Source: Candidatus Levybacteria bacterium RIFCSPLOWO2_01_FULL_39_10 | GTDB taxonomy: Bacteria; Patescibacteriota; Microgenomatia; Levybacterales; UBA12049 | NCBI GenBank assembly: GCA_001782515.1 | Contig: MFOV01000002.1 | Coordinates: forward strand, 36,965 to 46,797 | Direction: 5' to 3' | Length of the DNA: 9,833 nt | In this document: positions 1 to 6,622 of the stretch, in pieces | How positions within the stretch are numbered: the stretch's first letter is position 1 | Layout of the letters: each line of letters opens with the position of its first letter | Program-made: the position numbers and the translations under genes | The notes under the pieces: generated by a model | Databases searched by the model: none | What the model saw: only the letters and a program-made list of their open reading frames with translations | Told to the model about the DNA's origin: nothing

Positions 1-710
1 TTGCGGCGATTAAAAATTCGGCATCACTTCTAATTGCAGGAGGAATTTCGGATGATGAGAAGAAAAAGATTTTAGAAATCATCCACACTCAGTCAGAAAA
101 GCTTTTGACGCAGATTTCATATTTTCTTGATGCAGGACGGCTCGAAGAGGGAAAATTAATATTAAATAAGACGCAGGGCGATATTGCAAAGGTGGTAAAA
201 GAAGGAGTTGATCTTTTTTTACCTGAAGCAAAAAGAAAAAGAATAACACTCACTGCTGAGATTGGGAATGATCTGCCGTTTTTCTACTTTGACAATAACA
301 GGATAGTTGAGGCTGTAAACAATTTACTCTCAAACAGCCTCAAATATACAAATGACTTCGGAATTGTAAAAATTACGGCAGATACTGATGATAATTACAA
401 TGCAACGGGTTCGGGAAACGTGGTTATAAGTGTTAGTGATAATGGTGTAGGAATCCCCAGACAGAAGCAGGGCCTTTTGTTTACAAAATTCAGCCAGGTT
501 CAAAAAGAAGTAAGTGCGGAAACTCAAAAGGCAAGTAGCGGTCTAGGCCTTTATATAACAAAGGGGATAATTGAGGCACACGGAGGGCACATTTCGGTAA
601 ACTCAACTGAAGGAAAAGGAACAATTGTCACATTCACGCTTCCTATAAATAGTCAGGCAGATGATGCGTCAATTCAGCAGGTTACCAGTTCCTCAAGACC
701 TGTAAATTAG
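1..710 (+). CDS. Sensor histidine kinase, C-terminal part (5' end outside window)
   Basis: The open frame begins at base 3 and runs to TAG at 708-710, giving 235 residues of a gene that starts before the window; the internal TTG at 105 is not the real start. The first ~50 residues (SDDEKKKILEIIHTQSEKLL) look like the second helix of a HisKA dimerisation domain, so the phosphorylated His should lie just upstream. A complete HATPase_c ATP-binding domain follows: N-box (NRIVEAVNNLLSNSLKYTN), G1 box with DNGVGIP, F-box (FTKFSQ) and G2 box (SSGLGLYITKGIIEAHGG), ending in the usual FTLPI strand. Such kinases autophosphorylate and pass phosphate to a response regulator. The sensor region is not visible, so no signal can be named. 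The gene is convergent with the lactamase gene and their stop codons overlap. Confidence 0.93.
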   Translation, partial: AAIKNSASLLIAGGISDDEKKKILEIIHTQSEKLLTQISYFLDAGRLEEGKLILNKTQGDIAKVVKEGVDLFLPEAKRKRITLTAEIGNDLPFFYFDNNRIVEAVNNLLSNSLKYTNDFGIVKITADTDDNYNATGSGNVVISVSDNGVGIPRQKQGLLFTKFSQVQKEVSAETQKASSGLGLYITKGIIEAHGGHISVNSTEGKGTIVTFTLPINSQADDASIQQVTSSSRPVN

Positions 711-1564
711 TAAGTCCAGTAAGTTTTTCCATTACTTGCAACTTTTATTTCTCCGTCAATGTCTGTTCTCAAAACTTTGACTTTGTGTTTTTTCAAAAGC
801 TCAACTGTGTCGCGTGATGGATGACCGTATCTGTTGTTTTCCCCGACGAGGATGACTGCCAACTCCGGTTTTATAATTTCCAAAATCTCATCAGTTAATG
901 CTCCGCTTGACCCCTGATGAGGAACTTTTAAAATATTTACATCCCCTATTTCGGCTGCAAAGTTTTTGAGGATTTCTGACTCGGCATCACCTGTAAAAAG
1001 TACAGAAAAATTTCCGAACTTCAAAATTCCCACAGAACTTAAGCTATTTAAGTCATTATTTGATATATTTTGTTTAACTTCATCTGAACTTTTTAGCCTC
1101 GGCCAGAATATTCTAAACCTCATGCCGGACGAATCTTTAAAATTATTACCTCTTGCTAATTTTCTGGCACTCAGATTTTTGTCTGCTAATTTCTGCATTA
1201 AAAGAGCGTAAATCTCATCATTGGGTCTTTCATTTGAATCATAGAAAGACAATACTTTATATCTTTCTATAACACTTACAAGCCCTGTCATATGATCTGC
1301 GTGCGGATGAGTTAAAACAATAAGGTCTATAGTTTTATCCCAGAAAGGCATGTTGTGAGATAAGCAGTCAAGCACGCTTTTGTCCGGTCCGCCGTCAATA
1401 AGTATATCTGTTTTTGCAGGAGTTCTGATAAATATTGCATCTCCCTGCCCCACGTCACAAAAAACAATAGTTAATTTATCACTGCTATACTGGCTTATCT
1501 GAACTACCGTATAGCCGAACAAAAACACAAGTGCTATGAAAAATATAAAAGCGTTTCTTTTCAC
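707..1564 (-). CDS. ComEC-type metallo-beta-lactamase protein (detached C-terminal domain of ComEC)
   Basis: This 285-residue protein has one N-terminal membrane segment (residues 4-23), then a metallo-beta-lactamase fold of the ComEC/Rec2 class. Visible motifs are DVGQGDA (37-43), DGGPD (57-61), the metal-binding THPHADH (85-91), LFTGDAE (189-195), VPHQGSSG (214-221) and YGHPS (246-250). All expected metal ligands are present, so it is probably active. In the family this domain is thought to act as the nuclease that degrades the non-transported DNA strand during uptake. The start is GTG, and the 4-bp overlap (GTGA) with the comEC stop implies translational coupling. The N-terminal helix would hold the enzyme at the membrane beside ComEC. 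A stand-alone hydrolase is the alternative, but motif order and position after comEC favour the split-ComEC reading. Confidence 0.9.
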   Translation of the reverse strand: MKRNAFIFFIALVFLFGYTVVQISQYSSDKLTIVFCDVGQGDAIFIRTPAKTDILIDGGPDKSVLDCLSHNMPFWDKTIDLIVLTHPHADHMTGLVSVIERYKVLSFYDSNERPNDEIYALLMQKLADKNLSARKLARGNNFKDSSGMRFRIFWPRLKSSDEVKQNISNNDLNSLSSVGILKFGNFSVLFTGDAESEILKNFAAEIGDVNILKVPHQGSSGALTDEILEIIKPELAVILVGENNRYGHPSRDTVELLKKHKVKVLRTDIDGEIKVASNGKTYWTY

Positions 1565-2814
1565 CTTCTTTTTTTAAACAAAACAAAACCTATCAGTATC
1601 AAATAATAGCCTGTAACAAGAACTGTCGGGAAAAATTTAAAAATAATCGGAGTTATTCTATCGCCCATGAAATTAACAATCCCTTCAAAATATAGAAGAA
1701 ACGGAAGCGAGGTATAAAGAGCTAGCCTTCCTGCATTTTCAAAAAGAAGTCCAATAATAGCTGAAATGCCGCCTATCACCATAAGAATTGGTACTGACCA
1801 GAGAACAATAGCATTAATTGGCACTGACCAAAATGAATAGTTTCCAAAATTGATAAGAAGAATTGGAAGAGTTGCAATTTGGGCTGCAAGAGTGGTCGTC
1901 AGATCTTCTCCAACAACTGATCTTTTGATAATGTGTTTGAGTTTTGAAGAAAGGTAAAATATCGGCCTTATAAAAATAAGTCCTGCTGTAGCCATAAACG
2001 AAAGCTGAAATCCAATGTCAAAAATAAGCGAAGGGTGAACCATAAGCATTACAAATCCTGCAAAAAAAAGACTTAAAAATGCAATAGATTGTCTGCCTAA
2101 GATGCCTGCAGAGAACGCGATTATGCCCATCACTGCAGCCCGAACAATTGAAGCTTCAAAGCCGGCAAGAACTGTATAAAAAAGTATCCCAATAATACTT
2201 AATATTAATGCTGTTTGTCTTCTTAAGATTAACGAAAAAAAGGCTATTAAAAACCCTCCAAGCATTGTTATATTCATGCCTGATGCCGCAACTACATGCA
2301 TAAGTCCTGTTTTCTGAAGATTTAGGTAAAACTCTTCTGGCATTTCCTGTTTTATACCAAATGTGATACCAAGCATAAGTGATGCGGATGAGGGATCAAG
2401 TGATGAATTAAAAAAATAAACAAGGTTTTCACGGAGCCTAAAAATTAAATTACTTCGGGCTTTTTTGACAATTTTATACTCAGGTTGATTCATATAAGCT
2501 GCCATATCTCTTTTCTGCCCCTGTCTCGCCCCTGGCGGGTCGAAATAATCAACAATTCCTGAGACCATAACCTGATCTCCGTATAAAAGCTGGTCTCTAT
2601 TTGAAAAAAGTATGCTTATTCGTTGGGCATTGGGAAGAATCATGCTTGCTCGCTGTCCTGTTATTCCAATCTTGGGCTGGGACACAATTTTTCCTTCAAA
2701 TGTAATATGTGTGCCGGGTGTGACAGGGGTAATATTTTGAATGTGGATTATGACTCGAAGAAAAAGTATGAATGAGAGAATAAGAAGAAGTAAAATAATG
2801 GTTTTTGGGCTCAT
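1561..2814 (-). CDS. comEC: ComEC/Rec2 competence membrane channel (no nuclease domain)
   Basis: This 417-residue polytopic membrane protein corresponds to the N-terminal OB-like region plus the competence domain of ComEC, the inner-membrane channel for single-stranded DNA in natural transformation. An N-terminal helix (5-23) is followed by a beta-rich region (36-120) with GDQVMVSGIVDYFDPPGA, as in the DUF4131 segment of ComEC. Competence-domain signatures follow: HVVAASGMNI (173-182), GFEASIVRAAVM (218-229) and HPSLIFDIGFQLSF (260-273). Several further hydrophobic helices run to a basic end (FKKRR). Usual ComEC proteins have ~700-800 residues with a C-terminal lactamase domain; here that domain is the next gene and the two together total ~702. 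The ATG lies inside an inverted repeat (2811-2827), and no Shine-Dalgarno precedes it. Confidence 0.92.
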   Translation of the reverse strand: MSPKTIILLLLILSFILFLRVIIHIQNITPVTPGTHITFEGKIVSQPKIGITGQRASMILPNAQRISILFSNRDQLLYGDQVMVSGIVDYFDPPGARQGQKRDMAAYMNQPEYKIVKKARSNLIFRLRENLVYFFNSSLDPSSASLMLGITFGIKQEMPEEFYLNLQKTGLMHVVAASGMNITMLGGFLIAFFSLILRRQTALILSIIGILFYTVLAGFEASIVRAAVMGIIAFSAGILGRQSIAFLSLFFAGFVMLMVHPSLIFDIGFQLSFMATAGLIFIRPIFYLSSKLKHIIKRSVVGEDLTTTLAAQIATLPILLINFGNYSFWSVPINAIVLWSVPILMVIGGISAIIGLLFENAGRLALYTSLPFLLYFEGIVNFMGDRITPIIFKFFPTVLVTGYYLILIGFVLFKKRR

Positions 2815-2950
2815 CCCGTTAGAGACAGAAAACGCTCACAGCTTTGCTTGAAGCGTTTTCGTAAACAAATTGTATAATAAATTTCATTTGTGTTAGTTTT
2901 TTTTTCGTTTGATCTAAATAAACATAAGAAATTTGTCTCTAACGGGATCA
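2811..2950. repeat. Segment bounded by 17-bp imperfect inverted repeats between comEA and comEC
   Basis: Bases 2811-2827 and 2934-2950 are inverted copies with one mismatch; the inner 15 bp (ATCCCGTTAGAGACA, 2813-2827, against 2934-2948) are perfect. The 106-bp core holds a second inverted repeat, GAAAACGCT/AGCGTTTTC (2828-2836 and 2852-2860), and an AT-rich part with a TATAAT box (2873-2878 on +) and a run of nine T. The outer repeats start directly after the comEA stop and cover the comEC ATG (2812-2814). It may be a small non-autonomous (MITE-like) insertion or an mRNA fold hiding the comEC start. No clear target duplication is visible. Confidence 0.75.
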
Positions 2951-3550
2951 TTAATTGGCAGCTATATAATCCTTTATTTTCTCAAAAACCGAAACTCCCA
3001 CAATTTTTTTTGAAAGAAGCTCACCTGTATCTCCGTAAGGCCGGCCGTTTATTATCTTTTCAGCTGTAACAGGACCAACGCCTGAGAGTGTTTCAAGCTC
3101 AGATTTGGACGCAAGATTTATATTGATTACCGGACCACCCGAGCCAGATTCAGATACGCTCGAACCAGAACTATTAGACAATATTTCCTCCCCCACTCTT
3201 GGTATGTAAATTTTTACGCCGTCCTGCGCTTTTTTTGCAAGATTAAGATTCTTTTCAACCCAGTCTCTGTCAGCATCCTCTGAAAGTCCTCCAGCCTTGG
3301 AAAGAACGTCAACCATTCTGGAGTTAGATTTTAGTGTGTACACACCAGGTTTAATAACAGCTCCCTGAATATCAACCACTATCTCTGAGGAGGTTTCTTC
3401 TTTGTCCTCTTCAAATACTAAACCTGAGTTTTTGCTGGAATTTTGAAAAATCTGAATGAGGCCAAGGAAAACGAGCACTATACCTATTCCTGCAATAATA
3501 AGTGCCAGGATATTTCCTTTTGAAAAAGAAATAAGTTTTTCCTGATCCAT
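2951..3550 (-). CDS. comEA: ComEA-like DNA receptor (membrane anchor, SLBB and helix-hairpin-helix domains)
   Basis: This 199-residue protein has a short cytoplasmic N-terminus and one transmembrane helix (13-36). An SLBB domain follows at ~56-118 (VDIQGAVIKPGVY at 59-71, GVKIYIP at 111-117), then a Ser/Gly-rich linker (125-140) and a C-terminal helix-hairpin-helix pair (ININLASKSELETLSGVGP at 142-160, then VTAEKIINGRPYG). This is the standard ComEA layout; the protein binds double-stranded DNA outside the cell membrane and hands it to ComEC. The start is ATG at 3550, and no Shine-Dalgarno is visible upstream. It lies 136 bp ahead of comEC on the same strand and probably in the same transcript, so the three genes form a DNA-uptake unit. 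Pilus and helicase partners are not in the window. Confidence 0.93.
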   Translation of the reverse strand: MDQEKLISFSKGNILALIIAGIGIVLVFLGLIQIFQNSSKNSGLVFEEDKEETSSEIVVDIQGAVIKPGVYTLKSNSRMVDVLSKAGGLSEDADRDWVEKNLNLAKKAQDGVKIYIPRVGEEILSNSSGSSVSESGSGGPVININLASKSELETLSGVGPVTAEKIINGRPYGDTGELLSKKIVGVSVFEKIKDYIAAN

Positions 3551-3570
3551 GGTTATAAAACAATTACAAA

Positions 3571-3626
3571 CTTCTAACTACTGACTTCTAACTAACTTCC
3601 GTTAGTTGTTAGATGTTAGCAGTTAG
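3571..3626. repeat. Inverted heptamer repeat arrays between leuS and comEA
   Basis: Eight 7-bp units are readable on +: CTTCTAA, CTACTGA, CTTCTAA, CTAACTT, then CCGTTAG, TTGTTAG, ATGTTAG, CAGTTAG. The second half is roughly the reverse complement of the first, so the whole can fold around ACTAAC-TTCC-GTTAGT. The array runs into the last codons of leuS: its stop is TAA at 3623-3625, inside a unit. No T-run follows on the minus strand, so an ordinary intrinsic terminator is not supported. Confidence 0.8.
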
Positions 3627-6475
3627 TCGTTGTTAACTACAAAGTTTATTATTTTTCTCGGAACAAAAATTACTTTTTTAATCTCTTTCCCTTCCAGATA
3701 CTTTTTGACTCTCTCATCTTCTCTCGCAAGAGATTCTACTTCTTCCCTACTTGATACTTGATACTTAATACTTAATACTGATCTTAGTTTTCCGTTTACC
3801 TGAACTGCAATTGTTACAATCTCCTCGGTAATATTTTCCTCATCGTATTTGGGCCACGGCTGTGCATGGACGCTCCATGCAAAAGATTTACGCGAATTTT
3901 TAGATCCGTGGATATCCGCAGATTTATCTGTGTCAATCTTTGAAAGGCGAAGCCTTTCCCACAATTCTTCTGTCATAAACGGCGCAAAAGGCGCAAGAAG
4001 TAAAATATAAGTTTTCAAGGAGTCCTTTGAAATCTTTCCGCGGCTTTCATACAAAACATTTGTAAGTGTCATAATCTTGGCAATTGCCGTATTGTATCTT
4101 AAGCTTTCTATATCCTCTCCCACTCCTTTTACAGCTTTGTCAACTGCTTTTTTAACTTCAATCGAACTTTGCTCAGCCACATTGTTTGACTGACTCTCAA
4201 CCAGTCTTTTAACTCTTTTGAGAAATCTCTCCATGCCTTCAATTCCCGAGTCTCTAAAATCCCCGCCCTGCTCATATGGTCCTAAAAACATCAAATAGCA
4301 TCGCAGTGCATCGGCTCCAAAGCTTGCGATATATTCATCAGGATTTACTATGTTTCCTCTGCTCTTGCTCATTTTTGCACTGTCTTTTATAAGAAGTCCG
4401 TGAGCACGGAATTTTGTGAAAGGTTCATCAAAATCTAAATAATTAAGGTCAAACAAAGCTTTAGTTATAAACCGAGCATATAAAAGATGGAGAACAGAAT
4501 GCTCTGCCCCTCCTATGTACATGTCAACCGGCAACCACACCGCCCTTTTGGCGGAAGCTCGAAGCTCGAAGCTCGAAGCTCGAAAGATTTGTTTCGGATT
4601 TCGGATTTCGGATTTCGGATTTTCCCAAGATTTTGAAGGGAAAGGAACTTTGTCACTATCCGTGGCAAGATATCTTAGAAAGTACCAGCTTGAGTCCAGA
4701 AAGGTGTCACAGACATCGGTTTCGCGCTTTGCAGGGCTATCGCAGTTTGGGCATTTTGTATTAACAAACTCTTCATCCTGTGCAAGCGGAGCAACACCTG
4801 TGCCGAGTGGTTTAAAATTTTCAACGAATGGAAGCACAACTGGCAAATCCTTCTCAGGTACAGGAACTATTGCGTGTTCTTTCCCATCGATCTTAATATA
4901 ATCTTTTCCATATTCAATTTTTAATTTTTCATTTTTAATTTTTAATTTCGATTCCCAGCAGTTACAACAGTAAATGATGGGAATCGGAGCTCCCCAATAC
5001 CGCTGGCGGGAGATCAGCCAGTCTCGAAGATGATAACGAAGTTCCCTTTTTCCTATTTTTTTCTCCTCAAGGAAGTTGAGTATTTTGTGAAAATCCTTCT
5101 CACTATCCCACCCCGTCCAATCGCCTGAGTCTATGATTTTGCCTTGCGAATCCCAGCACTCAATTTTATCATCTGCTGATTTAGGTTTTTCGAGCACATA
5201 TTTAATCGGAAGTTCGTATTTTTTTGCAAATTCAAAATCTCGCCTGTCATGTCCGGGAACAGCCATGATTGCACCGGTCCCGTATTCCATCAGAACATAA
5301 TCTGAAATCCAAACAGGAATATTCTCATTTGTTGCAGGGTTTATGGCATACAAACCCGAAAAAACTCCCTCCTTTGCTTTATCAGGAGCATCAAGGCCCA
5401 GGCCTGTTTTTTTCTTTGATTTTTCTACATATTCTCGAACTTCTTCCAACTTTGAACTTTGAACTTTGAACTTTGAACTTAGGAGCGAAGCGACGATCCC
5501 GTGCTTTAGTGACAAAACCATAAATGTTGCACCGAACAATGTATCAGGCCTTGTTGTAAAGACCTCAATACTCCAGTTATCTGTTTTCTGTTGTCTGTTT
5601 TCAGTATTTAGTTTGTCAGTTTTCTGTTGACCGGTTAACAGACTCGCCGATTGACTGTTAGCCGATAACTGAGAACCGAGAACTGAGAACCGAATTCGTG
5701 CTCCCTCGGATCGTCCTATCCAGTTTTTCTGTGCAAGAACAACTTTTTCACTCCAGTCAATCCGCGATAATCCTTTCAGCAACCTATCCGCGTAAATCGT
5801 AATTCTAAAAAACCACTGCTCAAGCTCTTTTTTCTCAACAGGTGTTTCACATCTCTCACAAACTCCCCCCCTCTCCCCGCCAAGCCGGACCTCCGGGGAT
5901 GCTTCAACTTTTAACTTTTCACTTTTCACTTTTAACTTGTTTATGACTTGCTCGTCCGCTAGTGTTGTTTTGCAGCTCGGGCACCAATTGACCTCAGCTT
6001 TCTTTTTCTCTGCCAACCCTGCTTTAAAAAGCCGAATAAACAACCACTGGGTCCACTTATAATAATCGGGTTTGTAAGTTTCGACAGTTCTTTCGAAGTC
6101 GTAGGCATTTCCGATCATGTGAAGCTGTTCGTAAAATCTTTTTTCAGATATTTCAGCCTGTTTTGCAGGATGCGCGCCAATTTTCAAAGCATAGTTTTCA
6201 GAATGAATTCCGAATCCGTCAAGCCCGATCGGCTCAAATACGTCTTTGCCTTTCATCCTCATAAAGCGGCCAAAAACATCTGATCCTGTGAAAGCATACA
6301 TATTTCCTACATGGAGTCCTTCAGCCGAAGGGTATGGAAACATCATCAGATTATAAAAAGGGTTTTTAGCAGAATCTAAATCCGGGTGATAAATTTTTTG
6401 TGCCTGCCAAAATTTATTCCATTTATTTTGCAACTCTAAATAGTTAAATTTTATATTTGGATTTTTGGATTTCAT
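3623..6475 (-). CDS. leuS: Leucyl-tRNA synthetase, enlarged by repeat-derived segments
   Basis: This cytoplasmic class I synthetase charges tRNA-Leu. Landmarks in order: the HIGH-type signature as HVGN (near 6302-6313); zinc-ribbon pairs CPSC and CERC; the CP1 editing domain with TTRPDTLFGATFMVL and GTGAIMAVPGHDRRDFEFA; LRDWLISRQRYWGAPIPI; DTFLDSSWYFLRYL; VDMYIGGAEHSVLHLLYARF; KMSKSRGN (4352-4375); the anticodon-binding part with LAPFAPFMTEELWERL; and the C-terminal VQVNGKLR domain. From ATG at 6475 it has 950 residues, against about 860-880 in well-studied bacteria. The excess sits in stretches encoded by 7-bp repeat arrays, for example KLKVKSEKLKVE, KLKIKNEKLKIE and NPKSEIRNPKQ. In-frame TTG (6496) and GTG (6493) would add 6-7 residues. 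ATG is preferred because homology-like sequence begins after it, but no start has a good Shine-Dalgarno. Confidence 0.96.
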   Translation of the reverse strand: MKSKNPNIKFNYLELQNKWNKFWQAQKIYHPDLDSAKNPFYNLMMFPYPSAEGLHVGNMYAFTGSDVFGRFMRMKGKDVFEPIGLDGFGIHSENYALKIGAHPAKQAEISEKRFYEQLHMIGNAYDFERTVETYKPDYYKWTQWLFIRLFKAGLAEKKKAEVNWCPSCKTTLADEQVINKLKVKSEKLKVEASPEVRLGGERGGVCERCETPVEKKELEQWFFRITIYADRLLKGLSRIDWSEKVVLAQKNWIGRSEGARIRFSVLGSQLSANSQSASLLTGQQKTDKLNTENRQQKTDNWSIEVFTTRPDTLFGATFMVLSLKHGIVASLLSSKFKVQSSKLEEVREYVEKSKKKTGLGLDAPDKAKEGVFSGLYAINPATNENIPVWISDYVLMEYGTGAIMAVPGHDRRDFEFAKKYELPIKYVLEKPKSADDKIECWDSQGKIIDSGDWTGWDSEKDFHKILNFLEEKKIGKRELRYHLRDWLISRQRYWGAPIPIIYCCNCWESKLKIKNEKLKIEYGKDYIKIDGKEHAIVPVPEKDLPVVLPFVENFKPLGTGVAPLAQDEEFVNTKCPNCDSPAKRETDVCDTFLDSSWYFLRYLATDSDKVPFPSKSWENPKSEIRNPKQIFRASSFELRASAKRAVWLPVDMYIGGAEHSVLHLLYARFITKALFDLNYLDFDEPFTKFRAHGLLIKDSAKMSKSRGNIVNPDEYIASFGADALRCYLMFLGPYEQGGDFRDSGIEGMERFLKRVKRLVESQSNNVAEQSSIEVKKAVDKAVKGVGEDIESLRYNTAIAKIMTLTNVLYESRGKISKDSLKTYILLLAPFAPFMTEELWERLRLSKIDTDKSADIHGSKNSRKSFAWSVHAQPWPKYDEENITEEIVTIAVQVNGKLRSVLSIKYQVSSREEVESLAREDERVKKYLEGKEIKKVIFVPRKIINFVVNND
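3748..3778. repeat. Heptamer array in the leuS 3' part (TTGATAC / TTAATAC)
   Basis: Four 7-bp units (TTGATAC twice, TTAATAC twice) at 3751-3778, with a partial unit before, encode SIKYQVSS in the C-terminal domain. The surrounding protein keeps normal spacing here, so the array seems to have replaced sequence rather than lengthened the protein. Confidence 0.8.
4554..4620. repeat. Two adjacent heptamer arrays inside leuS (GAAGCTC x4, TTCGGAT x4)
   Basis: Four perfect GAAGCTC units (4554-4581) and four perfect TTCGGAT units (4593-4620) lie 11 bp apart. On the minus strand they encode NPKSEIRNPKQ and RASSFELRAS, between FLRYLATDSDKVPF and LPVDMYIGG. Most LeuRS proteins have only a few residues there, so about 30 residues look added. 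Confidence 0.92.
4916..4950. repeat. Heptamer array inside leuS (AATTTTT type)
   Basis: Five 7-bp units (AATTTTT, AATTTTT, CATTTTT, AATTTTT, AATTTCG) encode KLKIKNEKLKIE just after the YCCNC zinc-ribbon segment. The reading frame stays open through the array. Confidence 0.88.
5447..5481. repeat. Heptamer array inside leuS (GAACTTT type)
   Basis: Five units (CAACTTT, three GAACTTT, GAACTTA) encode SKFKVQSSKLEEV in the CP1 editing domain, between FMVLS and the helix EVREYVEKSKKK. Confidence 0.9.
5580..5694. repeat. Long degenerate heptamer arrays inside leuS (TCTGTTT and AACTGAG/AACCGAG types)
   Basis: Units from 5580 read TCTGTTT, TCTGTTG, TCTGTTT, TCAGTAT, TTAGTTT, GTCAGTT and on to 5642. 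A second set at 5653-5694 reads GACTGTT, AGCCGAT, AACTGAG, AACCGAG, AACTGAG, AACCGAA. Together they encode a Gln/Ser/Thr/Asn-rich stretch (LGSQLSANSQSAS and QQKTDKLNTENRQQKTDN) at the start of the CP1 editing domain, about 35 residues not expected in LeuRS. Confidence 0.85.
5906..5940. repeat. Heptamer array inside leuS (AACTTTT / CACTTTT)
   Basis: Five units (AACTTTT twice, CACTTTT twice, AACTTGT) encode NKLKVKSEKLKVE. Next to them a GC-rich piece (about 5868-5902, with CCGGACCTCCGG) encodes ASPEVRLGGERGG. Together they separate the zinc-ribbon segments CPSC and CERC by about 25 extra residues. Confidence 0.9.
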
Positions 6476-6532
6476 TGGGAATTGCTTGTCCACCAAAGCA
6501 TTTTATGCGTCGGCGGAAAAATTTATAAGATG

Positions 6533-6541
6533 ATTATAGCA
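6533..6541 (-). promoter_or_regulatory. Extended -10 promoter for leuS
   Basis: On the minus strand TGC-TATAAT is a perfect -10 box with the TGn extension, 58 bp before the leuS ATG. A TTGACA lies upstream (6560-6565 on +, as TGTCAA), but its 21-bp spacer is too long for a normal -35 partnership, so the extended -10 would do the work. Transcription would start near 6525 and leave a leader of about 50 nt. That is too short for a T-box riboswitch, a common control on synthetase genes in other bacteria. Confidence 0.6.
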
Positions 6542-6582
6542 GATAAATGCGGTTTAAATTGTCAAAAAGATTGAGGAGCACC

Positions 6583-6612
6583 GTGGCAAAAGATATATTA
6601 AATATTAAATAG
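6583..6612 (+). other. Possible 5' remnant of a divergent gene (SD + GTG, 9 codons)
   Basis: GAGGAG (6573-6578) stands 4 nt before GTG-GCA-AAA-GAT, reading (M/V)AKDILNIK, and the frame stops at TAG inside the heptamer array at 6595-6622. It could be the stump of a divergent gene cut off at the junction with the right block, or chance. No similarity can be claimed from nine codons. Confidence 0.2.
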
Positions 6613-6622
6613 TAAATATCAA
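6595..6622. repeat. Heptamer array at the junction of the two sequence regimes (ATATTAA type)
   Basis: Four 7-bp units: ATATTAA, ATATTAA, ATAGTAA, ATATCAA. The array sits between the leuS promoter and the terminal stem of the folded RNA, where AT-rich sequence gives way to GC-richer sequence. Confidence 0.8.

Noticed and set aside
2871..2880. Plus-strand promoter (TATAAT at 2873-2878)
   Set aside because: No plus-strand gene follows and no -35 partner is clear; the AT-rich context makes the box unremarkable.
4515..5469. Plus-strand open frames opposite leuS
   Set aside because: They are shadows of the leuS frame, rich in translated repeats, and lack ribosome sites.
6473..6501. Upstream leader peptide for leuS (MLWWTSNSQ, stop overlapping the leuS ATG)
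   Set aside because: It has no ribosome site, contains one Leu codon only, and no attenuator hairpins follow; the two Trp codons are most likely chance.
3571..6622. CRISPR array suggested by many repeats
   Set aside because: The repeats are direct tandem 7-mers without spacers, each array uses a different word, and most lie inside leuS.
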